In this document: piece after piece, positions 21,742 through 28,979 of the stretch
Position numbering within the stretch: the first letter of the stretch is position 1
Layout of the letters: the number at the start of each line of letters is the position of its first letter
Notes under the pieces: model-generated
Databases searched by the model: none
Seen by the model: only the letters and a program-made list of their open reading frames with translations
Told to the model about the DNA's origin: nothing
Source: Clostridiales bacterium
Lineage (GTDB): Bacteria; Bacillota; Clostridia; Oscillospirales; Butyricicoccaceae
Assembly: GCA_004555915.1 (NCBI GenBank)
Contig: SFJM01000026.1
Coordinates: forward strand, 1-28,979
Direction: 5' to 3'
Length of the DNA: 28,979 nt
Translations under genes and position numbers: made by a program

Positions 21742-22157
21742 GTTTTTTGAAAGGATACATATAAGAGTCTTTTCAAAGCAATTATTCTGGACCACTCCAT
21801 CAGGGAGTCAAGGCCATACGGACAGCCGGGTCCACTGCCGATTGGCAGCCTTTGTGTTGCCTTATTGATTGAGTTAAAAGCTCAAATTTTATAAGTTGGT
21901 TACTTCATAACCGAAATGTGCTTTGTGCACAGACTTGTGAAACGGTCAATAAGATAAGAGTAGTAAAAGTATGATTGCTATATAGACTCTGATATTCCGT
22001 CTGATCTGAACCCCTCCGTTGTATCCCATCCAGAATGGGAGAATCATGGGATAACTCCCCTAGCGGCTTATTCTGCACCAATATTGGAAAAATACAGAAT
22101 TTTTCAGTCTTTCACGCAAGTTTGTGTACACAACACAGCTTGCGTTTTTTATTTTTT
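21742..22157 (+). ncRNA. Large structured leader RNA of the polyamine operon (riboswitch candidate)
   Basis: About 415 nt without a convincing coding frame but full of nested complementarity. AGAGTCT (21764-21770) with AGACTCT (21984-21990) would close a 5' domain. Inside it, TGGACC/GGTCCA (21788-21793 / 21829-21834) encloses hairpins ACTCC/GGAGT and GGC/GCC as a three-way junction. A GATT-capped hairpin CTGCC/GGCAG (21835-21848) follows. Then CTTATTGA/TCAATAAG (21861-21868 / 21946-21953) encloses three hairpins (TTGAG/CTCAA, GGTTA/TAACC, TGTGC/GCACA). The 3' domain holds CCGTT/AGCGG, TATCCCAT/ATGGGATA and ATTCTG/CAGAAT helices before the terminator. I recognise no T-box, lysine, SAM, cobalamin or ykkC signature, and no RNase P, tmRNA or SRP RNA core. 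Because the terminator abuts the speA RBS, I read it as an attenuation leader rather than an independent RNA. Confidence 0.7.
22114..22157 (+). terminator. Intrinsic terminator (attenuator) directly before speA
   Basis: ACGCAAG (22114-22120) pairs with CTTGCGT (22139-22145), followed by TTTTTTATTTTTT. Its 5' arm can alternatively pair with 21930-21942 over 13 bp. It ends about 20 nt before the speA ribosome binding site, leaving no room for another promoter. Confidence 0.85.
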
Positions 22158-22189
22158 ACCGGTAACCAACCAGTCAGGAGGGCAAAGAA

Positions 22190-23650
22190 TTGAATGTAAA
22201 TCGAACCCGTCTGGATCAAAATCAGGCTCCTATTTACGAAGCACTGGAGACCTTCCGGAAAATGCGTGTGGTTCCCTTTGATGTACCCGGACACAAACGC
22301 GGACGGGGCAATCCGGAGCTGACCGCATTTTTAGGGAAACAATGTGTCAGTGTGGATGTAAACAGCATGAAGCCGCTGGATAACCTCTGCCATCCGGTTT
22401 CTGTCATCCATCAGGCAGAAGACCTGGCAGCGGATGCCTTTGGTGCAGCACATGCATTTCTGATGGTAGGCGGTACCACCAGTTCGGTACAGAGCATGGT
22501 GTTGACCGCCTGTAAACGCGGCGATGAAATCATTTTGCCGCGCAATGTTCACCGCAGTGTCATCAATGCACTGGTTTTATGTGGTGCGGTACCGGTTTAT
22601 GTCAATCCGGAGGTGGATCATCGTCTGGGCATTTCTCTGGGCATGCAGCGGGAACAGGTTGCCAAAGCCATTGCAGAACATCCGAATGCCGTTGCGGTGC
22701 TGGTGAACAATCCCACCTACTATGGCATTTGCAGCGACCTGCGTGCCATTGTCAAAATGGCACATGATGCAGGCATGCTTTGTCTGGTGGATGAAGCCCA
22801 TGGTACCCACTTCTATTTCGGCGGCGGACTGCCGGTATCCGCAATAGCTGCCGGTGCGGATATGGCTTCTGTTTCCATGCACAAAAGCGGCGGCAGCCTG
22901 ACCCAGTCCAGCCTGCTGCTGACCGGCCCCAATGTCCACGCCGGTTATGTCCGGCAGATTATCAATCTGACTCAGACCACCTCCGGCAGCTACCTGCTCA
23001 TGTCCAGTCTGGATATCAGCCGCCGGAATCTTGCCCTGCGGGGACGTGCTGTGTTCCATCAGGTAGCAGATATGGCGGAATATGCCCGTCAGGAAATCAA
23101 TGCCGTAGGCGGTTATTATGCCTTTGGCCGAGAACTGATGAATGGAAATTCCATCTTTGATTTTGATACCACCAAGCTCAGTGTACACACACTGGATATC
23201 GGACTGGCTGGCATCGAAGTCTATGACATTCTGCGGGATGAGTATGATATTCAAATTGAATTCGGTGACATCGGAAATATTCTGGCCTATCTCTCCATTG
23301 GTGACCGCCCGCAGGAGCTGGAACGTCTGGTCAGTGCGCTGGCAGAAATCCGCCGCCGTTACCAGACCGATGGAACCGGCCTGCTGAATCAGGAATACAT
23401 TGACCCGGAGGTTGTTGCCAGCCCCCAGGAAGCATTTTATGCCGACAAGGTCAGCCTGCCGCTGGAACAAAGTGAAGGACGCGTATGCAGTGAATTTGTC
23501 ATGTGCTACCCGCCCGGTATTCCGATTCTTGCGCCGGGAGAACGGATTACCGCAGAAATTCTGGAGCATATCCGATATGCCAAGGAAAAAGGCTGTAATA
23601 TGACCGGCCCGGAAGATCCCGACCTGAAACAGATCAACGTACTGGCTTGA
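22190..23650 (+). CDS. speA: Arginine/lysine/ornithine decarboxylase (probably arginine decarboxylase)
   Basis: A 486-residue fold-type I PLP decarboxylase of the short Gram-positive SpeA/Cad group. It opens 'YEALETFRKMRVVPFDVPGHKRGRG'. PLP contacts include 'GGTTSSVQSM', 'DEAHGTHF' (D201) and the Schiff-base lysine K232 in 'SVSMHKSGGSLTQSS'. The start is TTG at 22190 with AGGAGG at the right distance; the overlapping ATG is followed at once by a stop. The agmatinase gene two positions downstream favours arginine as substrate (arginine to agmatine), but lysine or ornithine cannot be excluded by eye. It is the first gene of the operon and is controlled by the leader RNA. Confidence 0.9.
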   Translation: MNVNRTRLDQNQAPIYEALETFRKMRVVPFDVPGHKRGRGNPELTAFLGKQCVSVDVNSMKPLDNLCHPVSVIHQAEDLAADAFGAAHAFLMVGGTTSSVQSMVLTACKRGDEIILPRNVHRSVINALVLCGAVPVYVNPEVDHRLGISLGMQREQVAKAIAEHPNAVAVLVNNPTYYGICSDLRAIVKMAHDAGMLCLVDEAHGTHFYFGGGLPVSAIAAGADMASVSMHKSGGSLTQSSLLLTGPNVHAGYVRQIINLTQTTSGSYLLMSSLDISRRNLALRGRAVFHQVADMAEYARQEINAVGGYYAFGRELMNGNSIFDFDTTKLSVHTLDIGLAGIEVYDILRDEYDIQIEFGDIGNILAYLSIGDRPQELERLVSALAEIRRRYQTDGTGLLNQEYIDPEVVASPQEAFYADKVSLPLEQSEGRVCSEFVMCYPPGIPILAPGERITAEILEHIRYAKEKGCNMTGPEDPDLKQINVLA

Positions 23651-23664
23651 GAGGAGGCAGCAGC

Positions 23665-24519
23665 ATGGAAATGTGGTTCAGTGAATTTCACACGCCGGAT
23701 GTCAAGCACAGCATCCGGATTAACAAGCATTTATATTCCAGACAAAGTGACTATCAGCGCATTGACATCTTTGAGACACCGGAATTTGGCCGTGTCCTGA
23801 CATTGGATGGCAATGTGATGCTGACCGAACGGGATGAATTTATCTATGACGAGATGATTACCCATGTCCCCATGGCGGTGCATCCCGGCATTAAGGATAT
23901 CCTTGTCATCGGTGCCGGTGATGGCGGCGTGCTGCGGGAACTGACCCGCTATGACCGGGTAAATCGCATTGATCTGGTGGAAATGGACCCGCAGGTTGTG
24001 GAGGCCTGCCGTACCTATCTGCCCAGCAATGCCTGCCGCATGGATGACCGCCGGGTACATATCTATTTTGAAAATGCCCTGAAATTTATCCGCCGCTGTG
24101 AAGCGGAATATGACCTGATTATTGTGGATTCCACCGATCCCTTTGGCCCGTCCGAGGGACTGTTTACCCGTGAATTTTATGGCAACTGCTACAATGCACT
24201 GCGGGAGGACGGCATCATGGTCAATCAGCAGGGCAGTCCGTTTTATGCGGAGGATGCCAGCGCCATGCAGCGCAGCCATAAGCGTATCGTGCGTACCTTC
24301 CCCATCAGCCGGGTCTATCAGGCGCATATTCCTACCTATGCGGCAGGCTACTGGCTGTTCGGCTTTGCCAGCAAAAAATATCATCCCATCGATGATCTGG
24401 ACAGTGATGCATGGAATGCCCTGAACTTGTATACCCGTTATTACACCACCAGACTGCATAAAGGCGCCTTCTGGCTGCCTGCCTTTCTGGAGGAAATGCT
24501 GCAGGAGGTGGAGGACTGA
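23665..24519 (+). CDS. speE: Spermidine synthase-like aminopropyltransferase
   Basis: A 284-residue aminopropyltransferase. It starts 'MEMWFSEFHTPDVKHSIRINKHLYSRQSDYQRIDIFE'. It has the decarboxylated-SAM binding GAGDGG (residues 83-88), 'YDEMITHVPM' (61-70) and the catalytic-loop DSTDP (155-159), all as in SpeE. The start at 23665 follows GAGAGGAGGCAGCAGC; a TTG six codons earlier overlaps the speA stop. The substrate is normally putrescine, but agmatine-using relatives exist. No SAM decarboxylase (speD), needed to supply its donor, lies in the window. 14 nt separate it from speA. Confidence 0.92.
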   Translation: MEMWFSEFHTPDVKHSIRINKHLYSRQSDYQRIDIFETPEFGRVLTLDGNVMLTERDEFIYDEMITHVPMAVHPGIKDILVIGAGDGGVLRELTRYDRVNRIDLVEMDPQVVEACRTYLPSNACRMDDRRVHIYFENALKFIRRCEAEYDLIIVDSTDPFGPSEGLFTREFYGNCYNALREDGIMVNQQGSPFYAEDASAMQRSHKRIVRTFPISRVYQAHIPTYAAGYWLFGFASKKYHPIDDLDSDAWNALNLYTRYYTTRLHKGAFWLPAFLEEMLQEVED

Positions 24520-24522
24520 CCG

Positions 24523-25386
24523 ATGCTGAAACCCAATATTGAAACCTTTATCGGCTGTGAATCCGATTACGCCGATGCAGCCATTGTCCTCTATGGCGCG
24601 CCGTTTGATTCCACCACCAGCTTTCGTCCGGGTGCCCGGTTCGGTCCCTCTGCCATGCGGCATGAAAGCTTTGGTCTGGAAACCTATAGCCCCTATCAGG
24701 ACGCTGATCTGACAGACTGCCGGATCTTCGACAGCGGTGATATGGAGCTGTGCTTTGGCAGTGCAGAAGCCGCATTGCGGGATATTGAAACCCGTGCAGC
24801 CGAAATTCTGCAGGATGGCAAGCTTCCGCTACTGCTGGGCGGGGAACATCTGGTGACGCTGGGGGCAGTGCGTGCTGCCGTGCAGCAGTATCCTAACCTG
24901 CATATCATTCATTTTGACGCGCATGCCGACCTGCGGGATGAATATCTGGGAGCAACACTCAGCCATGCCTGTGTGCTGCGGCGATGCCATGACCTGCTGG
25001 GAGATGGACGTATCCATCAGTTCTGCATCCGCAGCGGTGACCGGGAGGAATTCCGGTTTGCACAGGCACACACAGAACTGCATCCCTTCTGCTTTGACGG
25101 ACTGGAGCAAACCATTTCTTCCCTTCGCGAGAGGGATGTTCCGGTCTATTTTACCATTGATCTGGACTGTCTCGACCCGTCCGCATTCCCGGGTACCGGT
25201 ACCCCGGAGGCTGGTGGTGTCAGCTTTATCCAGTTGCTGGACGCAATCCGCACCGTATGTACGGCCCGTATCATTGGCGCAGATGTCAATGAACTGGCAC
25301 CCATGCTGGATTCCAGCGGTGTTTCCACTGCCACGGCCTGCAAGGTATTGCGGGAATTATTGTTAGCATTAGATTCAAAAATCTGA
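24523..25386 (+). CDS. speB: Agmatinase-family ureohydrolase
   Basis: A 287-residue Mn-dependent ureohydrolase. Metal ligands are all visible: H109 in GGEH, D132/H134/D136 in FDAHADLRDE, D213/D215 in TIDLDCLDP. 'GAPFDSTTSFRPGARFGPSAMR' is the usual N-terminal block. In the operon it would release urea from agmatine to give putrescine. Aminopropylagmatine or carboxyaminopropylagmatine are possible alternative substrates, known from other SpeB relatives. GGTGGAGG lies before the ATG, and the gap from speE is 3 nt. Confidence 0.92.
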   Translation: MLKPNIETFIGCESDYADAAIVLYGAPFDSTTSFRPGARFGPSAMRHESFGLETYSPYQDADLTDCRIFDSGDMELCFGSAEAALRDIETRAAEILQDGKLPLLLGGEHLVTLGAVRAAVQQYPNLHIIHFDAHADLRDEYLGATLSHACVLRRCHDLLGDGRIHQFCIRSGDREEFRFAQAHTELHPFCFDGLEQTISSLRERDVPVYFTIDLDCLDPSAFPGTGTPEAGGVSFIQLLDAIRTVCTARIIGADVNELAPMLDSSGVSTATACKVLRELLLALDSKI

Positions 25387-25411
25387 ATTTCTGTAACGGA
25401 GGATTACTACA

Positions 25412-26671
25412 ATGAGCAAAGTTCTTGTTATCGGCTGCGGCGGTGTTGCATCCGTTGCCATTCACAAATGCTGTCAGGTCAGCGAGGTATTTACGGAATT
25501 GTGCATTGCCAGCCGTACCAAATCCAAATGCGATCAGCTGGCTGCGGAGCTGTCCCCCAAAACCGCAACCAAAATCACTACGGCACAGGTTGACGCGGAT
25601 GATGTACAGCAGGTGATTGACCTCATCCATGCATACAAGCCGGATCTGGTGATGAATATTGCCCTTCCCTATCAGGATCTGACCATTATGGATGCGTGTC
25701 TGGCCTGTGGTGTCAACTATATGGATACTGCCAACTATGAGCCGGAGGACACAGACGATCCGGAATGGCGTGCGATCTATGAAAAACGCTGTAAGGAAGC
25801 CGGTTTCTCTGCGTATTTCGATTACAGCTGGCAGTGGGCCTATCGCAAGAAATTTGAGGATGCCGGTCTGACTGCCCTGCTGGGCTGTGGTTTTGACCCG
25901 GGTGTGACACAGGCCTATTGCGCTTATGCGAAAAAGCATGAATTTGATACGATTGATACCATTGACATTCTGGATTGCAATGGCGGTGACCACGGTTATG
26001 CCTTTGCTACCAACTTCAATCCGGAGGTCAATCTGCGGGAGGTTTCCGCGCCGGGCAGCTATTGGGAAAATGGTCACTGGGTCGAAATTGCTCCCATGAG
26101 CATCAAGCGGGAATATGCCTTCGATCAGGTAGGCCAGAAGGACATGTACCTGCTGCATCATGAGGAAATTGAAAGTCTGGCATTGAATATCCCGGAAGTA
26201 AAGCGCATCCGTTTCTTTATGACCTTTGGCCAGAGCTATCTGGATCATATGCGTTGTCTGGAAAATGTCGGCATGCTGTCTACCACACCGGTTTCTTTTG
26301 AAGGCCAGGAAATCGTCCCCATCAAGTTTCTGAAGGCACTGCTGCCTGATCCTGCCAGCCTTGGCCCACGTACCAAGGGTAAAACCAATATCGGCTGTAT
26401 TTTTACCGGTAAAAAGGATGGCAAGGAGAAAACCTATTACATTTACAATATCTGTGACCATCAGGAATGCTATCGTGAGGTTGGCAGTCAGGCGATCAGC
26501 TATACCACCGGTGTTCCTGCCATGTGTGGTGCACTGATGCTGCTGACCGGACAGTGGAACAAAGCCGGCGTGTATACCGTGGAAGAATTTGATCCCGATC
26601 CGTTCCTGAATGCACTGGATCAGTATGGCCTGCCCAGAAAGGAAAGCTGGACGCCGGTTCTGGTGGACTGA
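25412..26671 (+). CDS. Carboxyspermidine/carboxynorspermidine dehydrogenase (saccharopine dehydrogenase family)
   Basis: A 419-residue oxidoreductase that starts with a Rossmann motif, 'MSKVLVIGCGGVASVAIHKC'. Further blocks 'GCGFDPGVTQAYCAYAKKHEFDTIDTIDILDCNGGDHGYAFATNFNPEVNLREV' and 'YNICDHQECYREVGSQAISYTTGVPAMCGALML' match the carboxyspermidine dehydrogenase (CASDH) branch. It would condense putrescine (or agmatine) with aspartate semialdehyde and reduce the imine with NAD(P)H. CGGAGG precedes the ATG. Its end overlaps nspC (TGATG), as expected for the next enzyme of the pathway. Confidence 0.93.
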   Translation: MSKVLVIGCGGVASVAIHKCCQVSEVFTELCIASRTKSKCDQLAAELSPKTATKITTAQVDADDVQQVIDLIHAYKPDLVMNIALPYQDLTIMDACLACGVNYMDTANYEPEDTDDPEWRAIYEKRCKEAGFSAYFDYSWQWAYRKKFEDAGLTALLGCGFDPGVTQAYCAYAKKHEFDTIDTIDILDCNGGDHGYAFATNFNPEVNLREVSAPGSYWENGHWVEIAPMSIKREYAFDQVGQKDMYLLHHEEIESLALNIPEVKRIRFFMTFGQSYLDHMRCLENVGMLSTTPVSFEGQEIVPIKFLKALLPDPASLGPRTKGKTNIGCIFTGKKDGKEKTYYIYNICDHQECYREVGSQAISYTTGVPAMCGALMLLTGQWNKAGVYTVEEFDPDPFLNALDQYGLPRKESWTPVLVD

Positions 26672-27882
26672 TGGAAGCATTGCAAATGACAGACACCCGC
26701 CCGCCTTTCGCGGGTCTGAACGGACAGCTGCCGGAAATTCTGTTTGGTACGCTGCCCACACCCTGTTATATTCTGGATGAAGCGGCTCTGCGCTGCAATG
26801 GTGAAATGCTGGCAGGGATCGCCGCGCGTACAGGCTGTAAAATCCTGCTGGCACAGAAGGCATTTTCCAATTACAATTTATACCCGGTTCTGGCTCCCTA
26901 TCTGGCTGGTACAGAAGCAAGCGGGCTGTATGAAGCCCGTCTGGGTGCGGAGAAAATGCCGGGAAAAGAGGTTCATGTATTCTGTGCTGCCTATTCTGAC
27001 ACGGAGTTTTCTGAATTGCTGCATTATGCGAAGCATATCGTGTTCAATTCTCCCGGACAGCTGGCAAAATTCGGTCCTGTTGCCCGTGAAGCAGGTAAAA
27101 GCATCGGGCTGCGCATCAATCCGGAATGCTCCACACAGGAAGGGCATGCCATTTATGACCCCTGTGCTCCCGGCAGCCGTCTGGGTACCACTCGCACACA
27201 ATGGGATGCCAATATGACACCGGAGTTGATCGCCCTGCTGGATGGCCTGCATTTCCATACGTTATGCGAACAGGATGCGGATGCCCTGGAAGTCACGCTG
27301 CATGCGTTGGGAGAACGCTTTGGTGATATTTTGCCCCGGATGAAATGGCTGAATTTTGGTGGCGGACATCATATTACCCGTCCGGGATATGACATTCCCC
27401 GGCTGGAACGCTGTATCCGTTTGGCACAGCAGGCCTGGGACGTACAGGTCTATCTGGAGCCGGGAGAAGCTTGTGCATTAAATGCAGGCTATCTCGCTAC
27501 CCGTGTATTGGATATCCTGCAAAACGGTGACACGCACATTGCCATTCTGGATGCCAGTGCCGCCTGCCATATGCCGGATGTACTGGAAATGCCATACCAG
27601 CCGCCATTATACGGTGCGGAAACAACCGGTTCGTCCCATTGCTTCCGTCTGGGCGGCCCTACCTGTCTGGCTGGTGACGTAATTGGTGATTACAGCTTTC
27701 CTGCTTCGCTAAAGGAAAATGACCTGCTGCTGTTCGGCGATATGGCAATCTATACTATCTGTAAAAACAATACCTTTAACGGCATGCCACTGCCATCTAT
27801 CTTTGTCCTGCGTGAGGATGGACAGCTGGATTGCCTGCGGACATTTGGATACGAAGATTTCAAATCCCGTCTGGGGCAATAA
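26671..27882 (+). CDS. nspC: Carboxynorspermidine/carboxyspermidine decarboxylase
   Basis: A 403-residue fold-type III PLP decarboxylase. The PLP lysine is K63 in 'ILLAQKAFSNYNLYPVL'. Typical blocks are 'EASGLYEARLGAE', 'GLRINPECSTQEGHAIYDPCAPGSRLG', 'LHFHTLCEQDADAL', 'LNFGGGHHITRPGYD', 'YLEPGEACALNAGYL' and 'LGGPTCLAGDVIGDY'. It removes the carboxyl group of carboxyspermidine to give spermidine (or of the agmatine-based analogue). The start overlaps the dehydrogenase stop; about 20 extra N-terminal residues precede the usual family start. It is the last gene of the operon, followed by a terminator. Confidence 0.95.
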   Translation: MEALQMTDTRPPFAGLNGQLPEILFGTLPTPCYILDEAALRCNGEMLAGIAARTGCKILLAQKAFSNYNLYPVLAPYLAGTEASGLYEARLGAEKMPGKEVHVFCAAYSDTEFSELLHYAKHIVFNSPGQLAKFGPVAREAGKSIGLRINPECSTQEGHAIYDPCAPGSRLGTTRTQWDANMTPELIALLDGLHFHTLCEQDADALEVTLHALGERFGDILPRMKWLNFGGGHHITRPGYDIPRLERCIRLAQQAWDVQVYLEPGEACALNAGYLATRVLDILQNGDTHIAILDASAACHMPDVLEMPYQPPLYGAETTGSSHCFRLGGPTCLAGDVIGDYSFPASLKENDLLLFGDMAIYTICKNNTFNGMPLPSIFVLREDGQLDCLRTFGYEDFKSRLGQ

Positions 27883-27910
27883 AGTCATCTCCTGACAATC
27901 CATATATAAT

Positions 27911-27953
27911 AAGCCGGAATGTGTCCCTGAAGCGAAAACACATTCCGGCTTTC
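27911..27953 (+). terminator. Terminator of the polyamine operon
   Basis: AAGCCGGAATGTGT (27911-27924) pairs perfectly over 14 bp with ACACATTCCGGCTT (27938-27951); a short T-rich tail follows. Being symmetrical, it may also stop the DUF2200 transcript from the other side. Confidence 0.8.
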
Positions 27954-27992
27954 CTCATTCATTGAAGCAGCACTCACTTTCCAGCGAACCAT

Positions 27993-28343
27993 TTACTCCC
28001 GTAAAATCTTGTCCATGGCTTTCCCTTTAGCCAACTCATCTACCAGCTTGTCCAGATAGCGTATTTCCTGCATCAGCGGGTCTTCGATTGCTTCCACTTT
28101 GACGCCACAGACGGAGCCTTTGATTTTCCGCCTGTTTTCATTGGGCTGAGGTGCCTGTTGAAAAAATTCTCCATAGGAAATTGGTTCCTGCAAAAAGCGT
28201 TCCACATCCGCCGGGGTATAGCCGGTCAGCCAGCAGGTGACCGTATCCACTTCTTCCCGTGTCCGTCCCTTCCGCTCCGCTTTGGCAATCAGCAGTGGAT
28301 ATACCATGGAAAAGGCCATGCCAAATATTTTATCGTTGTTCAT
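27993..28343 (-). CDS. DUF2200 domain protein
   Basis: A 116-residue protein that is full-length for the family. 'FGMAFSMVYPLLIAKAERKGRTREEVDTVTCWLTGYT' and 'GVKVEAIEDPLMQEIRYLDKLVDELAKGKAMDKILRE' are highly characteristic of DUF2200. It is cytosolic, with no membrane segment. No biochemical role is established for the family. Start ATG at 28343, with GGAGAAACAGGT upstream. It stands alone, convergent with the polyamine operon. Confidence 0.93.
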   Translation of the reverse strand: MNNDKIFGMAFSMVYPLLIAKAERKGRTREEVDTVTCWLTGYTPADVERFLQEPISYGEFFQQAPQPNENRRKIKGSVCGVKVEAIEDPLMQEIRYLDKLVDELAKGKAMDKILRE

Positions 28344-28420
28344 ACCTGTTTCTCCGTTTCTTGTTTGTTCTGCAACTGTGTATAAATATCAAATTCTTTT
28401 TCTGTTTCAATTTTAACATT

Positions 28421-28669
28421 TTACTGTACATGATTCAATTGCATTGGCAGTTTTATTAATATGCTATCCTCTATTATGTACTCGTCAGATGTGCGCATAT
28501 GATATCCGCCATGTCCTGCATCTAACACAAGTGTGCTTTGGTAGGTATATGGCGCAAATGCGCTGTGAACCCGAAAAACACCCCGGTATGGTACGATCAC
28601 AGCAAGGACAGCGATGGCCAGTATCAGTAAAAACAGCATGGATTTTTGTGCCAACACGCGTTCACGCAA
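28421..28669 (-). pseudogene. Truncated N-acetylmuramoyl-L-alanine amidase (N-terminal fragment)
   Basis: The frame encodes 82 residues: a basic start, one membrane helix ('SMLFLLILAIAVLAVIVPYRG') and 'STLVLDAGHGG', the first zinc-site motif of Amidase_3 proteins such as CwlD. Directly after GHGG the sequence becomes unrelated and stops 27 codons later, so ~150 residues with the remaining zinc ligands and catalytic Glu are missing. I could not find the rest in other frames nearby. The start appears to be TTG with GGAGCGGAG upstream. It is a decayed gene or a deletion product. Confidence 0.65.
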
Positions 28670-28720
28670 GATTCTCCGCTCCCTTTCCCAAAAGATTATG
28701 ATGGACTTTATTTATGCATG

Positions 28721-28729
28721 TGCTATAAT
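28721..28729 (+). promoter_or_regulatory. Extended -10 promoter of the right-end gene
   Basis: TGCTATAAT (28721-28729), with a poor -35 (TGGACT, 16 nt upstream). It lies ~45 nt before the next ATG. Confidence 0.5.
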
Positions 28730-28773
28730 AAATATATCTGTTATGATGGTTTCTATGAAAGGAGGTTGATTCG

Positions 28774-28979
28774 ATGCGCCGCAGACAACAAGTATTTTAT
28801 CGCATAAATCGTATTTTTTTGTTGTTATATGCGCCTCTCAGTATCGCTCTATCTATATATTATCTCTTTACAGGAAGTCTCCTGCACAGCATACTGGCTT
28901 TATTTACATTGGTCTGGATATTTCTTCCCCATCTGATCCATCAGCTGACACATTTGCGTCCCGGCCAGCTGTTGCTTTT
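28774..28979 (+). CDS. Hypothetical membrane protein (partial)
   Basis: The frame runs off the right edge after 68 codons. It starts MRRRQQVFYRINRIF and has two hydrophobic segments (about residues 14-33 and 38-56) separated by a short loop, then 'HQLTHLRPGQLLLF'. AAAGGAGG is placed ~9 nt before the ATG, so translation is credible. I do not recognise the family. The basic N-terminus would stay in the cytoplasm. Confidence 0.6.
   Translation, partial: MRRRQQVFYRINRIFLLLYAPLSIALSIYYLFTGSLLHSILALFTLVWIFLPHLIHQLTHLRPGQLLL

Noticed and set aside
21742..22157. Known large RNAs or riboswitches (RNase P, tmRNA, SRP, T-box, lysine, SAM, cobalamin, ykkC)
   Set aside because: None of their core consensus elements could be found by eye; for example there is no T-box AGGGTGGNACCGCG and no RNase P GAGGAAAGTCC. 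A covariance-model search would be decisive.
22577..23569. Minus-strand open frame of 330 codons
   Set aside because: Antisense to speA; it arises from the codon bias of the real gene.
25286..26920. Minus-strand open frame of 544 codons
   Set aside because: Antisense to the carboxyspermidine dehydrogenase and nspC genes, with no recognisable domain.

Overview
The sequence suggests a Gram-positive anaerobe of the Clostridia, most likely a gut bacterium of the Oscillospiraceae/Butyricicoccaceae/Lachnospiraceae type. The reasons are strong AGGAGG ribosome binding sites, occasional TTG/GTG starts, sigma-A type TTGACA-N17-TATAAT promoters, hairpin-plus-T-tract terminators, a roughly balanced base composition, and the gene families present (CysDN with AprAB, the carboxyspermidine-type polyamine genes, YhfC, DUF2200). 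The genus is a guess. I saw no tRNA, rRNA, CRISPR array, insertion sequence or prophage.

Layout. Positions 1-3.6 kb hold, all on the minus strand, the start of a flavin-binding protein gene, an Rrf2 regulator with matching operators at both promoters, a ZIP metal transporter, and two regulators (AraC-type and MerR-type) that each carry a GyrI-like ligand-binding domain. Positions 3.6-8.7 kb are one tightly packed minus-strand operon: PspC, ABC-2 ATPase, ABC-2 permease, a DUF2975-like membrane protein, an alpha/beta hydrolase, a VOC protein, a stand-alone GyrI-like protein and a YhfC-type intramembrane protease. Upstream of it is a strong promoter with a ~145-nt leader that ends in a terminator. 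Positions 9.1-11.0 kb hold a DUF5655 remnant, an SDR enzyme, an HD-domain protein and a truncated MerR gene.

Positions 11.1-19.9 kb (minus strand) are a complete sulfate uptake and activation operon: sbp-cysT-cysW-cysA-aprA-aprB-cysD-cysN. It imports sulfate, converts it to APS with ATP sulfurylase (CysDN), and reduces APS to sulfite with an AprAB-type APS reductase. It is preceded by a good promoter, dyad symmetries and a 29-codon leader peptide containing adjacent cysteine codons. Next to it is an AraC-type regulator with a degenerate receiver domain, then a GNAT acetyltransferase.

Positions 21.7-27.95 kb (plus strand) are a polyamine operon: speA (arginine/lysine/ornithine decarboxylase), speE, speB, a carboxyspermidine dehydrogenase-like gene and nspC. 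Its 5' leader is the most notable element of the window: about 415 nt, highly structured, starting at a strong promoter and ending in an intrinsic terminator only about 20 nt before the speA ribosome binding site. A 13-bp alternative pairing with the terminator's 5' arm is visible. This looks like a large transcription-attenuation RNA (riboswitch candidate) for polyamine synthesis. The right end holds a DUF2200 gene, a truncated cell-wall amidase gene and the start of a small membrane protein gene.
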